From NCBI RefSeq assembly GCF_010672525.1, contig NZ_JAAHGH010000034.1:1-64000 (forward strand): 64,000 bases of DNA. The letters are read 5' to 3'. The notes beneath the pieces are model-generated. The model was not told where the DNA came from and did not search any database. It worked only from the letters and a program-made list of their open reading frames with translations. The translations under genes were made by a program, and so were the position numbers. Origin of the DNA: Okeania sp. SIO2B3. Lineage in GTDB: Bacteria; Cyanobacteriota; Cyanobacteriia; Cyanobacteriales; Microcoleaceae. Positions 35,965 through 45,065 of the stretch are shown here, in pieces (within the stretch, counting starts at the first letter, position 1; each line of letters starts with the position of its first letter).

Positions 35965-38900
35965 ATGGCTAAAGTTTATAAAACTCCTAACGTTTATATT
36001 GAGGAAATTTCTACATCGCCTCCCTCAGTGTCAACTGTATCTACAGCAATACCTGCTTTTATTGGTTATACTGAAAAAGCTCAAGATGGAAAGAAAAATT
36101 TAACGAATAAACCTACTCTAATTACTTCTTTATTGGACTATGAAACTTTCTTTGGAAAGGCTGGAACGGCTGGTTTTGTTGTTAAGGCTATCGAAGATGA
36201 AATTTCCGTTGAATCAACTCCTCAATATTTAATGTATTATGCCTTACAAATATTTTTTGATAATGGTGGTGGTAATTGTTATATAGTTTCAGTTGGTTCA
36301 TGTACGGGAACAAAGGATAAAAAAGATTTTGAGAATGGTTTTGCTGCTTTAGAACAGGAAGATGAACCTACTTTAATTTTGCTTACAGATGCAACTAATT
36401 TATTAGAAGAAGATTATTATGACCTTTGTCAAAAGGCTTTGGCACAATGTAATAAATTACAGGATAGATTTAGTATTTTTGATGTTTTAAATGGTATTTC
36501 TTATCAAGAAAATAGACAGAAAATTATTGATTTTCGTGTCAGTATAGGTCAAAATAATTTAAAATGCGGTGCGGCTTATTATCCTTATTTAGAGACTTCG
36601 TTGAAATATTTTTATACCGACGATTCTGTAACTGTTAGGGTTGAAAAGTCTTATTTTGAATTAAAATTCCAAGGTTTGATGGTTGATTATATTGGTAATA
36701 ATATAGACGAATCTAAGGTAGAAATCGTAGTAAATGACTCGTCTGCTCCAAACAATTTAGACTTCGATATTACCGATAATAACCTTTTGTCTATAAGAAT
36801 TAAACCTGACTCTAAAGATATTACTGTAGAAAACATAATTGACGCTTGGAATAAGTGGAAAAGTGATTTTGACTCCACAGGTTCACAAGACTCACAAGAG
36901 CAGAAAAAAAATTTTGGTATTAAATCTAGTGTCAATACTGTAAGGCTTCATTCAATGCCTTTTACTGCAGAGTTTCAGTTGCTAATTCAAGGTCTCGTAA
37001 TTGGTTATAGTAAAAATGATCTAAATGAACCCTACCCCAGAGTAGAAATTTCTGAAGTCGAAAACGGTGATTTTTTACATGGCGTTGAAGTTAAGGTCAA
37101 TGAAGTCGATAATAATATTTTAGAAATAAAAGTTAATTCACAGACTAAGATAACTTTTGGAAATATTATTGATGCTTGGAGTAATGTAGATGTAGAATAT
37201 CGTGGTAGTTTTAGTATTGATATTCTTGAAGGTTATGAAAGAGAATTAGAATTCAAGGTAGTGGTAGAGAAAGATCTTTTAAAAAACACAGACAACAATC
37301 CTGAAAAATATTTTGTGATAGTCCAAAATATGTTGTTTACTGCTCTTTCTTATAGGAAAACTGTTTTTATCAAGAAAAAAAATGATCTCCAAGATAAAGA
37401 TGATGTATCTCTTATTGTCGTCACAGAAAAGAAAGATAGAATGTATCCAGGTGATTTATGTATAAGTTATAAAGATGGAGTGACGGTGCAAGATGTAATT
37501 GATAAAGTAAACGACGAGGGTGTAAACATTGGTGAGTATACCATTGCTTTAGATCCAAGTTTAGATTTTCAGTCAGAAAAAGATTCTGCTTTGAGTCATC
37601 CTCTCACACCAACAGAAGAAGGAGGGGAAGGATTAACAGATATTCCAGTCTATGAATTAATAATTGAAGGATTATTGATTACTTACGACGAATATGAAGA
37701 ACTTGGAAATGGAAACAAACCTAAAGTAAAGATATCTAGGAATGATTATGGGGAGGAAGAAGAAGACACTATAGACTTTTCTGTTAATGATCTTACTTTA
37801 GTAATAACTATCAAGTCTAGAAGCAATACAACCCCAGGTGAAGTGTTTACAGAATGGGAGCTTTGGAAAAAGGATGCAGCAAATAATCCTGAGAATTTCA
37901 ATATCACGCTTCCACCGGAGCAGGAAACGGGGTCAGATACTTTTATTTCACTAGATTCAACACGGTTTTTAGATTTCAAAAGGATTACTTCTGAGTTTAC
38001 AGTCGAAGGTCTAAAAATCATTTATACTGGAGCTGATGATTCTAAACTTCAGCCTAAGCTACAAATTATTGTAAACAAAGATAATGATATAGGTTTTGAG
38101 CCGAATCAAGACGATGAAAAAGACCTTTTGGTGTTGGTGATAAAAATTAAAAGAGAAGGCGATACAAGCGTACAAGAAATTATTGAAGCGTGGACTATAT
38201 GGAAGAATGAGGAGAATAATCAGGGTTCTCCTTTTGACATTAAAGCAGGTAATATTCAAGCCTTAGCAACTACTCCCTTAAAATCGTACTTTCAATCAAC
38301 GGTTGAAGGTCTGAAAATCAGTTATAGTGGGTTCTCATCAGATGAACCTCAAGTACAAATTGTCAAAAATGATATTGTCGAAGATGATGATACCGATGAT
38401 GGTACTGATGATATAATTTTTGAGCCTATAGCTCAGATTCTAACAATAAGAATTAAATCAGAAAGCACAACTGTAGAAGAAATTGTTACAAAATGGGGTG
38501 AAACCCCACTGAAGGATAGTGCTGAAAATTTTGACATCAGGTCAAGTGGTAATAATGATAAGATTGTTGGAGAAAAAGAAGAAACACTTGCTCTTTTAAA
38601 ATCATTATTGAAGTTCTATAGAACAGCCCCTAATGGTCTTATAGTTACTTATGAAGGGAGAGAGGATAGGAAGCCTAAAGTAACTATTACCAAAAGTGAT
38701 AAGAATTACATATCTTTTGACATTACAGATTTAACCCTAGAAATAATAATCAAAAAAGATGAGAAAACGACTGTAGAAGAGATTGTTGAAAAATGGGAAG
38801 AGCAAACCAATAAAAAGAATTTTGAGATTAAGCAAGATGGTGATGGTAGCGCTGATGTAGTTCCATTATCTATCCAAGAATTAACTGATTGTCCTTTATA

Positions 38901-39543
38901 TTATTATAAATTTGAGGATACAGATTTTTATAATAAAGTTAAAACAGAAATAGGCAAAGAGCGAGTTATATTACCTCCTAGTGCTGCTGTAGCAGGGGTA
39001 TATGCTAAAGTAGACAGGGATAGGGGTGTTTGGAAATCACCCGCTAATGTCAGTTTAGTGTCAGTAATAGAGCCTACAATTAAAATTAACAGTGAATTAC
39101 AAGAGAATCTCAATGTTCACCCTACAGGTAAGTCTGTGAATGCGATTCGCAGTTTTATAGGTAGAGGTACTTTGGTTTGGGGTGCGAGAACATTAGCAGG
39201 TAATGACAATGAATGGCGTTATATATCCGTTCGCCGACTGTTTAATTATATTGAAGAGTCGCTGAAAAAATCCACAGAATTTGCTGTTTTTGAATCTAAT
39301 AACACCATTACTTGGCTCAAAGTAAAGTCTATGAGTGATAATTTTTTGGAGAGGTTGTGGCGACAAGGAGCGATCGCTGGTGGCACTCCCGAACAAGCTT
39401 TTTTTGTCAATGTAGGATTAGGTACAAGCATGACACAACAGGATATTTTAGAAGGACGGATGATTGTGGAAATAGGTATTGCAGCAGTTCGTCCTGCGGA
39501 ATTTATTATTCTTAGGTTTTCTCATAAATTACAGGAGGCGTAA
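35965..39543 (+). CDS. giant contractile sheath protein 3 with seven inserted modules
   Basis: 1192 aa, roughly twice the length of a normal eCIS sheath. Residues 1-225 and 985-1192 are standard sheath (KTPNVYIEEISTSPPSV; ERVILPPSAAVAGVYAKVDR; GRGTLVWGARTLAGNDNEWR). In between, about 237-957, are seven copies of the 70-80-aa module: at about 237, 343, 453 (divergent), 568, 682, 781 and 890. Each runs GL.I.Y.G, then a KV.I strand, an FDITDLTLEI-like strand, a TTVEEIVEKW helix and an NF.I end. The insertion point is the same loop as in sheaths 1 and 2. It would decorate the sheath surface with beads. Frame is intact throughout. Confidence 0.93.
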   Translation: MAKVYKTPNVYIEEISTSPPSVSTVSTAIPAFIGYTEKAQDGKKNLTNKPTLITSLLDYETFFGKAGTAGFVVKAIEDEISVESTPQYLMYYALQIFFDNGGGNCYIVSVGSCTGTKDKKDFENGFAALEQEDEPTLILLTDATNLLEEDYYDLCQKALAQCNKLQDRFSIFDVLNGISYQENRQKIIDFRVSIGQNNLKCGAAYYPYLETSLKYFYTDDSVTVRVEKSYFELKFQGLMVDYIGNNIDESKVEIVVNDSSAPNNLDFDITDNNLLSIRIKPDSKDITVENIIDAWNKWKSDFDSTGSQDSQEQKKNFGIKSSVNTVRLHSMPFTAEFQLLIQGLVIGYSKNDLNEPYPRVEISEVENGDFLHGVEVKVNEVDNNILEIKVNSQTKITFGNIIDAWSNVDVEYRGSFSIDILEGYERELEFKVVVEKDLLKNTDNNPEKYFVIVQNMLFTALSYRKTVFIKKKNDLQDKDDVSLIVVTEKKDRMYPGDLCISYKDGVTVQDVIDKVNDEGVNIGEYTIALDPSLDFQSEKDSALSHPLTPTEEGGEGLTDIPVYELIIEGLLITYDEYEELGNGNKPKVKISRNDYGEEEEDTIDFSVNDLTLVITIKSRSNTTPGEVFTEWELWKKDAANNPENFNITLPPEQETGSDTFISLDSTRFLDFKRITSEFTVEGLKIIYTGADDSKLQPKLQIIVNKDNDIGFEPNQDDEKDLLVLVIKIKREGDTSVQEIIEAWTIWKNEENNQGSPFDIKAGNIQALATTPLKSYFQSTVEGLKISYSGFSSDEPQVQIVKNDIVEDDDTDDGTDDIIFEPIAQILTIRIKSESTTVEEIVTKWGETPLKDSAENFDIRSSGNNDKIVGEKEETLALLKSLLKFYRTAPNGLIVTYEGREDRKPKVTITKSDKNYISFDITDLTLEIIIKKDEKTTVEEIVEKWEEQTNKKNFEIKQDGDGSADVVPLSIQELTDCPLYYYKFEDTDFYNKVKTEIGKERVILPPSAAVAGVYAKVDRDRGVWKSPANVSLVSVIEPTIKINSELQENLNVHPTGKSVNAIRSFIGRGTLVWGARTLAGNDNEWRYISVRRLFNYIEESLKKSTEFAVFESNNTITWLKVKSMSDNFLERLWRQGAIAGGTPEQAFFVNVGLGTSMTQQDILEGRMIVEIGIAAVRPAEFIILRFSHKLQEA
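36673..38835 (+). repeat. seven tandem protein modules in sheath 3
   Basis: Degenerate at the DNA level but clear in protein, with a period of about 75 aa plus variable linkers of 10-40 aa. The last copies (about 38314-38835) are the most regular. Because nucleotide identity is low, the expansion is old and maintained. Confidence 0.8.
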
Positions 39544-39546
39544 TTT

Positions 39547-39585
39547 CAGTTATCAGTTATCAGTTATCAGTTATCAGTTATCAGT
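39547..39585. repeat. CAGTTAT heptamer array
   Basis: Five and a half tandem copies of CAGTTAT, starting 3 bases after the sheath 3 stop. This is the short tandemly repeated heptamer class of filamentous cyanobacteria. Other copies lie at 39799-39812, 44734-44751 and 59048-59071. Confidence 0.85.
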
Positions 39586-39624
39586 GGCTTTGTTCCATGA
39601 AGGTGCTAGAAGCATTATGAAATA

Positions 39625-39716
39625 CAGGACTTACGCACAAACACCATATATGGTAGGGGCGAATGCCATTCGCCCTCTACAGATAGTGTATTATCTAGGA
39701 GTTTGCGTAAGTCCTG
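39625..39716. mobile_element. MITE, CAGGACTTACGCA family, copy 2
   Basis: 92 bp with inverted ends CAGGACTTACGCA and TGCGTAAGTCCTG (exact complements over 13 bases) and an internal GGGCGAATGCCATTCGCCC palindrome. This is the best-preserved copy in the window. Confidence 0.8.
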
Positions 39717-40023
39717 AAATAAATATTTACCAATAAATATCATTAATGCCAAAGTATTGTACTGCAATAATTCCAGGATATTCTTGCAACAAAGCCGTTA
39801 TCAGTTATCAGTATATCCAGAGATTAGTTGGTGACTTAGAATGCAGAATATGGTTTTTTTATATTCTCTAGAAGAGAGGGCGAATGGCAGTAGAAGAGAG
39901 GGCGAATGGCATTCGCCCCTACTAATAAAATTAACTAAAAAGGAAATTTTTTTCTTTAGTTTTTTGGTAAAATTAATCGTAAGATTCGGTAAGACAAATA
40001 TTCAAATCAAGGAAAAATAAATC

Positions 40024-40485
40024 ATGGCAACTACACCAGATCAAATCAAAGCTAGTTATCCTATTCCAGTGTTTTACTATCGAGTCACCATAGGAGATGA
40101 TGATTCCCACGCATTTTCAGAAGTGTCGGGACTAAGCATTGAATACGAAACTATTACCTATAGGGATGGCTTAAGTTATAAAGAAGGGGCAAAGTATATG
40201 CCGGGATTAGATACACCTGTTAATTTAACTCTCCAAAAAGGTATTGTTAGAAAAGATAGCTATTTGTTGAACTGGATTAATACAATTAACTTAAATACTG
40301 TAGAAAAGCGCGATATTAAGGTTGATTTATTAGATGAAGCTGGTGAAGCAGTTGTTTCTTGGACTGTGCTAAATGCTTTCCCCAAGAAGTTAGATGCACC
40401 ATCATTTAATGCTACTAGCAATGAAGTTGCTATTGAGAGTTTAGAATTAATGGCTAGTAGTCTCAGAGTTAACTATCCAGGATGA
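40024..40485 (+). CDS. inner tube protein 1 (Afp1/Hcp-like)
   Basis: 153 aa, the usual length of eCIS/T4 gp19-type tube proteins. The sequence follows the family: YPIPVFYYRVTIGDDDSHAF, SEVSGLSIEYETITYRDGLS, MPGLDTPVNLTLQKGIVRKD and the final EVAIESLELMASSLRV strand. An AAGGA ribosome site precedes the ATG. Monomers stack as hexameric rings inside the sheath. Function confident. Confidence 0.93.
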   Translation: MATTPDQIKASYPIPVFYYRVTIGDDDSHAFSEVSGLSIEYETITYRDGLSYKEGAKYMPGLDTPVNLTLQKGIVRKDSYLLNWINTINLNTVEKRDIKVDLLDEAGEAVVSWTVLNAFPKKLDAPSFNATSNEVAIESLELMASSLRVNYPG

Positions 40486-40786
40486 TTTTAAAATTATCCT
40501 AATAATATCAGGAATTACGCAAAACTTAGGTTATTAAAGTTATTACAAGAATAGGAAACAATCTTACAGCGGATTCCACTTTGGTGAGGTACATCTACGC
40601 GAGCAAGATGCCCGCACTTGCATTCATTTAATTGTTAATATCTGTACTTCATATACTTGGAATCTGCTGTAAATCTTGGTGTTTTCTTTAAATGCGCAAG
40701 TCGTGGATACGAAGTAATTGCCTGAAAATTTTGTTAATGGAAGTTTTAGGCAAAATATCTAACTTTTAACTTTTTTTCTTAATATT
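40486..40786. other. non-coding gap with MITE between tube genes
   Basis: About 300 bp. It holds the MITE at 40564-40672 and a short ATCAGGAATTACGCAAAACTT stretch near 40508, a degenerate trace of the CAGGACTTACGCA end. No gene. Confidence 0.5.
40564..40672. mobile_element. MITE with TTACAGCGGATTCCA ends
   Basis: 109 bp. The left end TTACAGCGGATTCCA and right end TGGAATCTGCTGTAA are complementary at 14 of 15 positions. It contains GGTGAGGTACATC, also present near the left end of the element at 45021, so the two families are related. Confidence 0.7.
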
Positions 40787-41272
40787 ATGGTTGGTAGTTT
40801 TATCGTTCCTCCAGAGACTACTTTGACAGAAAATCCACCTCTAGGGTTTCATTTTATGGTTAATTTTTTAGTAGGTGGAGTTGTTCCTAATCTTTTAGAT
40901 ATTCGCTTTCAAAAAGTATCTGGAATTTCTGCGGAAATAGAAACAACAGATATTCGAGAAGGAGGGGAGAATATATTCAGACATCGTTTGCCAAATTACG
41001 TTACCTATAATAATCTAATTTTAGAAAGAGGAATGGTAATTGGTTCTCCTCTAAATGTGGAATTTAATGTTGCTATGAGTACGATGGAATTTGCTCCTAG
41101 CAATGTGTTAGTTATACTTCTGAATGCAGATAGTATTCCTGTTGCTGGTTGGTTATTTCAGAGAGCTTACCCAGTTAAATGGAGTATATCAGATTTAGAT
41201 GCTAATAATAATGCTATTGTAATTGATACAATGGAATTAGCTTATGCCAGATTTCAAAGTTTAAGGATTTAG
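40787..41272 (+). CDS. tube/tube-initiator protein 2 (Afp5-like)
   Basis: 161 aa, gp19-like. It reads PPLGFHFMVNFLVGGVVPNL, FQKVSGISAEIETTDIREGG, then NYVTYNNLILERGMV and ends IVIDTMELAYARFQSL. It is distinct from tube protein 1. In Afp-type particles the second tube paralogue (Afp5) forms the layer that joins the tube to the spike hub, matching its place just before the Afp6/7/8-like genes. It stops 2 bases before the next start. Confident tube family; Afp5 equivalence is inferred from order. Confidence 0.88.
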   Translation: MVGSFIVPPETTLTENPPLGFHFMVNFLVGGVVPNLLDIRFQKVSGISAEIETTDIREGGENIFRHRLPNYVTYNNLILERGMVIGSPLNVEFNVAMSTMEFAPSNVLVILLNADSIPVAGWLFQRAYPVKWSISDLDANNNAIVIDTMELAYARFQSLRI

Positions 41273-41274
41273 TT

Positions 41275-41439
41275 ATGCCTGTAGAAATTAAAGAATTAAT
41301 TATTCGTGCCAATATTGTCAATAATAATGATGAAAATTCAGAATCTCAAAGTGAAGAAACTACCGGACAGAAACAAGAAATTATTGCTGCTTGTGTGGCA
41401 GAAGTTCTAAAAATATTGGAACGTAAACGAGAGAGGTAA
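41275..41439 (+). CDS. DUF5908 small eCIS protein (Afp6-like)
   Basis: A 54-aa ORF starting 2 bases after the tube 2 stop. It starts MPVEIKELIIRANI, the standard DUF5908 opening, has a polar acidic middle and ends with a helix (EIIAACVAEVLKILERKRER). Small proteins of this type sit between Afp5 and Afp7 genes in most eCIS loci; their role is not established. The stop is 11 bases before the LysM gene. Confidence 0.85.
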   Translation: MPVEIKELIIRANIVNNNDENSESQSEETTGQKQEIIAACVAEVLKILERKRER

Positions 41440-41450
41440 AAAAATAGATA

Positions 41451-42158
41451 ATGATTAAAAATCCTTTTAAATTAGAAAAACTCAAGATTAATGTTTATGA
41501 CAAAGCAGCTCGAAGTGGTGCCCCAAAAGACACCTTTGAAGTAATGTTTAATCCCGAATCATATTCCTTAAGATATGAAAATGTTTTTCAAGGTTATCAG
41601 GGGATTAATACTAGCGGACGTATGGCTAGATATTCTCTCTCTAAACCCCAAGAATTGTCTCTGAAGTTGATTTTAGATAATACAGGAGTAACAAGTATGG
41701 GAATAACAAATTTATTATCTTCGGGAGAGAATGATGTTTATAAACGAGTCCAGAATTTTCTGAAATTAACTACTGAGATGGATGGAAACATCCATGAGCC
41801 TAAATATTTGAAAATTGAATGGGGAGACTTAAATTTTAGTTGTCGCCTCCAATCACTTGAGGTTAATTATACTCTTTTTAATCGCAGCGGACAACCTACT
41901 AGAGCAGAACTAAATACTGTTTTTGTTGCAGATATAGAAGATTGCAAACGGGTTAAAAAAGAAAATAAAAATTCTCCCGATGTATATCATTCTAGGATGG
42001 TTAAAAGTGGAGATAAATTGCCTTTGATGACACAAAAAATTTATGGCGATCCTGCCTATTATATTCAGATTGCTAAAGTTAATAATCTCAATAATTTTAG
42101 AAAATTAAAAACAGGTATGAATCTGAAATTTCCTCCAGTTAAAAGAACCCAAAAATAA
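41451..42158 (+). CDS. LysM baseplate hub protein (Afp7-like)
   Basis: 235 aa. The N-terminal region (KLKINVYDKAARSGAPKDTF, EVMFNPESYSLRYENVFQGY) is the CIS tube/hub adaptor domain. A C-terminal LysM lies at about 180-230 (VKSGDKLPLMTQKIYGDPAY, IAKVNNLNNFRKLKTG, LKFPPV). In phage and eCIS particles LysM hub proteins connect the inner tube with the spike. Its TAA overlaps the next ATG by one base (TAATG), so the two are translationally coupled. Confidence 0.9.
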   Translation: MIKNPFKLEKLKINVYDKAARSGAPKDTFEVMFNPESYSLRYENVFQGYQGINTSGRMARYSLSKPQELSLKLILDNTGVTSMGITNLLSSGENDVYKRVQNFLKLTTEMDGNIHEPKYLKIEWGDLNFSCRLQSLEVNYTLFNRSGQPTRAELNTVFVADIEDCKRVKKENKNSPDVYHSRMVKSGDKLPLMTQKIYGDPAYYIQIAKVNNLNNFRKLKTGMNLKFPPVKRTQK

Positions 42159-43807
42159 TGGAAAAACATGAAAATGAAAGTGTCGTTACAGCAACAGTTT
42201 TGAGTGAAGGATCGACCATAGATCCAGAATACAGTATTATGTCAATTGATATTATCAAAGAGGTGAATAAAATTCCCACGGCTCAAATAATTCTCTTAGA
42301 TGGTGATGCTGCAAAACAGGAATTTGCTATTAGTAACACGGATTTTTTTAAGCCTGCTAAAAAAATTGAAATTCAGCTTCGTTATGAAGGTGAAGTTGCA
42401 GAGGAAGAAATAGTTTTTCAGGGAATTGTAGTTAAGCACTCCGTGCAAGCAGATCGATTTGGTTCTTTACTTACTATTGATTTAAAAGATGCAGCGATTA
42501 AACTTAGTACGGAAAGAAAAAGTATTGTTTTTAGAGATATGAAAGACAATGAAATTATCGACAAAATTATTAAAAAAGCAGGGTTACAAGTTAAATCTAA
42601 AGCAACTAAAGCAAAGCACAAAGAAATGGTGCAATATTACTGCACCGATTGGGATTTTGTTTTATCTCGTGCTGATGTTAATGGTAACTGGGTTATAGTT
42701 GATGATGGTAAAATTACTGTAGAAGAGCCAGATTTAAGTGGTTCGCCAAAACATACATTTGAATATGGTAAGAATGAGATTTATGAATTAGAAATGGAAG
42801 CTGATATTCGTCATCAATATGGGGAGGTAAAAAGTCACGCATGGGATATTAAAAATCAGAAAGTCTTAAAATCAGTAGGTAAAAAATTTAATCTTAAGCA
42901 AGGTAATTTAAAAGGAGATTTATTATTATCAAAAGCTGTTGGTGGAGACAAACTTAATCTGACAAGCATAACTCAAATAGAGGAACAAGAAATACAAGCT
43001 TGGGCAGATGCAAAATTATTAAAAAGTAGTTTGTCGATGTTAAAAGGTCGTCTAAAAGTACCTGGTTTTGCCAAGATAAAACCAGGAGATATGATGGAAG
43101 TTGCTGGTGTTAGTGAACGCTTCAATGGGAGTACATTAGTAACAGGAATTCGCCATCAAGTTGATGTAAAGGGTTGGCAAACTGATGTACAATTTGGCTT
43201 ATCTGCTGACTTTTTTGCTCGACCAAATAACGATATTCTTGATACTCCAGCAGCAGGATTAATTCCAGCAATTAATGGTTTGCAAATGGGGATTATTGAT
43301 AAGTATGAAGCAGACCCAGATAAACAGTTTAGGGTAAAAGTAAAAATTCCATCAATTGAAACGGATGGTATTGTTTGGGCAAGATTAGCTTCTGTGGAAT
43401 CTGGTAATAAAAGAGGTATTTTCTTTAGACCAGAACCTGGTGATGAAGTGATTGTTGGTTTTATTAATGATGACCCTAGACAAGCTATAATTTTAGGAGC
43501 TGTACATAGTCAAAAAAATGCTTTACCTCCTGGTTTTGAAGTAACTGAAAAAAATTATAAGAAAGGCATTGTGACTAAAGAATCATTACAAATAGTTTTT
43601 GATGATGAAAATAAGTTAATTGAAATTAGTACCCCAAAAGGTAATAAGATTGAATTATCAGAAAAGGGTAAAGGAATTAATTTAAAAGATGAAAATGGTA
43701 ATATGATTACTATGGATAATAAAGGAATTCAGATTAAATCAAGTAAAAATATTACAATTGAAGGTAAAAAAATTGAGATTAAAGGGTCAAAAGTCAATGT
43801 TATTTGA
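42158..43807 (+). CDS. VgrG-like spike protein (Afp8-like)
   Basis: 549 aa. Residues 1-360 correspond to the gp27-like hub (YSIMSIDIIKEVNKIPTAQI; CTDWDFVLSRADVNGNWVIV). An OB-fold (gp5-like) spans about 375-460 (VRVKIPSIETDG-type strand, VWARLASVESGNKRGIFFRP, EPGDEVIVGFINDDPRQAII). Then a repetitive beta-helical tip, about 465-549 (FDDENKLIEISTPKGNKIEL, ENGNMITMDNKGIQIKSSKN). A trimer would form the puncturing spike, with the PAAR-like protein at 50164 capping it. No extra enzymatic domain follows the beta helix. Confident. Confidence 0.93.
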   Translation: MEKHENESVVTATVLSEGSTIDPEYSIMSIDIIKEVNKIPTAQIILLDGDAAKQEFAISNTDFFKPAKKIEIQLRYEGEVAEEEIVFQGIVVKHSVQADRFGSLLTIDLKDAAIKLSTERKSIVFRDMKDNEIIDKIIKKAGLQVKSKATKAKHKEMVQYYCTDWDFVLSRADVNGNWVIVDDGKITVEEPDLSGSPKHTFEYGKNEIYELEMEADIRHQYGEVKSHAWDIKNQKVLKSVGKKFNLKQGNLKGDLLLSKAVGGDKLNLTSITQIEEQEIQAWADAKLLKSSLSMLKGRLKVPGFAKIKPGDMMEVAGVSERFNGSTLVTGIRHQVDVKGWQTDVQFGLSADFFARPNNDILDTPAAGLIPAINGLQMGIIDKYEADPDKQFRVKVKIPSIETDGIVWARLASVESGNKRGIFFRPEPGDEVIVGFINDDPRQAIILGAVHSQKNALPPGFEVTEKNYKKGIVTKESLQIVFDDENKLIEISTPKGNKIELSEKGKGINLKDENGNMITMDNKGIQIKSSKNITIEGKKIEIKGSKVNVI

Positions 43808-44103
43808 TGCAATAAGGAATAGCTAAAATGTTATATCGTGACTGGGAACTAAAGAAAAGGGCTAATAGCCATTCGCCCCTACCCACTGTATTTGGCATAG
43901 CAATTATCGAATTGATGAGACATACCTACGATCCCCCTAAATCCCCGTTAAAAAGGGGGACTTTGAAGTTACCCCCTTAAGAAAAGCAGTAGGGTGAATC
44001 TAATATTTGTACCTCACAGATTGAAAAATTTCTATATTATTCGGTTGAATATTACTACCTATATTTATTGATTGAAAATATACAAAAAAAGGATGAGTAA
44101 ACT
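43808..44103. other. non-coding gap with MITE-like element
   Basis: About 296 bp. A degenerate element of the 45021 type runs from about 43895 (GCATAGCAATTATCGAATTG) to about 44037 (GTACCTCACAGATTGAAAAA, then a CTATA end), with a CCCCCTAAATCCCCGTTAA hairpin nested inside. A GCCATTCGCCCC half palindrome lies at 43868. GAAAAAAGG-type ribosome context precedes 44104. No gene. Confidence 0.5.
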
Positions 44104-44505
44104 ATGGAAAAAAAACCTTTATTTTTAGGAACAGGATGGAGTTTTCCACCTAGATTTTATCAAGAGAAAGGAACAGTAGAAATGGTATCAGATGAGGAAG
44201 ATATTCAAGAGAGTTTAGAGATTATTCTCTCAACTGGTTCCTCAGAAAGAGTCATGCAATTAGACTTTGGTTGTGAATTAAGTCAGTTTATGTTTGAGGA
44301 AATTACTCAAAGTTTAATTACTAGAATTAGAGGTACAATTTCCGATGCTATTTTGGACAATGAAACTCGCATAGAAGTGAATGATATTAGTATTGAAGAA
44401 GGAGAAGAACAGGGACTATTATTAATTGGTGTGAGTTATACTGTGCGGGCAACTAATACTAGGTCTAATATGGTTTATCCTTTTTATCTGAATGAGGCTC
44501 AATAG
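44104..44505 (+). CDS. gp25/lysozyme-like baseplate wedge protein (Afp9-like)
   Basis: 133 aa. It follows the GPW/gp25 family: FLGTGWSFPPRF near the start, EEDIQESLEIILSTGSSERV (residues 35-60), LDFGCELSQFMFEEI and the final LIGVSYTVRATNTRSNMVYP. gp25-like proteins are the sheath-initiating wedge component in phages, T6SS and eCIS. Length is typical. It is separated from the spike gene by a repeat-filled gap and from the rest of the cluster by toxin-antitoxin debris and cargo genes. Confident. Confidence 0.93.
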   Translation: MEKKPLFLGTGWSFPPRFYQEKGTVEMVSDEEDIQESLEIILSTGSSERVMQLDFGCELSQFMFEEITQSLITRIRGTISDAILDNETRIEVNDISIEEGEEQGLLLIGVSYTVRATNTRSNMVYPFYLNEAQ

Positions 44506-44556
44506 CTGAAATATGATAAAATAGAAAGAATATTCAATCAAAATTACTGAGGAATT

Positions 44557-44745
44557 ATGATCGAGACTTCAGTCTTTTAACAAGCAATTGAAACAGTTGA
44601 AAAATTGTCTTTAGAAGAGCAAGAAATATTAATCGATACTCTTCAAAAGCGATTGTATCAACAACGAAGAAGTATTATATCCCAAGAATTTCAAGAAATT
44701 CGCCAAGAATTAGCATTAGGAAACATTCTGAAAACTGATAACTGA
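44557..44745 (+). pseudogene. antitoxin-like gene with early nonsense codon
   Basis: ATG at 44557 with GAGG upstream gives MIETSVF, then a TAA at codon 8. The same frame continues QAIETVEKLSLEEQEILIDT, LQKRLYQQRRSII and EIRQELALGN, a common cyanobacterial antitoxin pattern, before running into ATAACTG heptamers that supply a TGA. Inactivated by both the stop and the repeat-truncated C-terminus. Confidence 0.65.
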
Positions 44746-44753
44746 TAACTGAA

Positions 44754-45065
44754 ATGACAACCCTTACCGATATTGGCAAACTAATCACAATAGACTCCCA
44801 TAGTAATCGTCCTGTTATTACAGGAACAAGAACATCTGTTCGGAGAATTGCTGGTTTATATAATCAAGGTAACAATGCTGAAGAAATAGCTAGAAGATTA
44901 AATCAGCTAATAATTACGCAAATTTATGCAGCTTTAACCTACTATCATGCTAATCGTCTGGAAATAGACCAAGATATAGCTGCTGAACAAACTGCTTATG
45001 AAGAACTTGCTAAACAACATTATAGCGGTTTTCACACTGGTGAGGTACATCAACGATCCCCCTAA
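44754..45065 (+). CDS. DUF433 antitoxin, C-terminus replaced by a MITE
   Basis: 103 aa, start ATG 44754. Residues 1-75 are a DUF433 domain (LITIDSHSNRPVITGTRTSV, RRIAGLYNQGNNAEEIARRL, QIYAALTYYHANRLEI), a winged-helix antitoxin usually paired with a DUF5615 toxin. The last 13 or so residues (SGFHTGEVHQRSP) are encoded by an inserted MITE that begins at 45021. A DUF5615-like start follows at 45188 but is truncated. The domain itself is intact and could still bind DNA, but the pair is non-functional as a toxin-antitoxin system. Confidence 0.75.
   Translation: MTTLTDIGKLITIDSHSNRPVITGTRTSVRRIAGLYNQGNNAEEIARRLNQLIITQIYAALTYYHANRLEIDQDIAAEQTAYEELAKQHYSGFHTGEVHQRSP

Larger units (their letters stand above)
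39544..40023. other. non-coding gap, repeats and MITE
   Basis: 480 bp between the sheath and tube genes. It holds CAGTTAT heptamers, a MITE, and at about 39880-39922 two GAGGGCGAATGGCA units ending in an ATTCGCCCC palindrome half. AAGGAAAAATAAATC just before 40024 is the tube ribosome site. No gene. Confidence 0.5.

Noticed and set aside
39479-39736. 85-codon plus-strand open frame
   Set aside because: Overlaps the sheath 3 end, the heptamer array and a MITE; an artefact of repeats.
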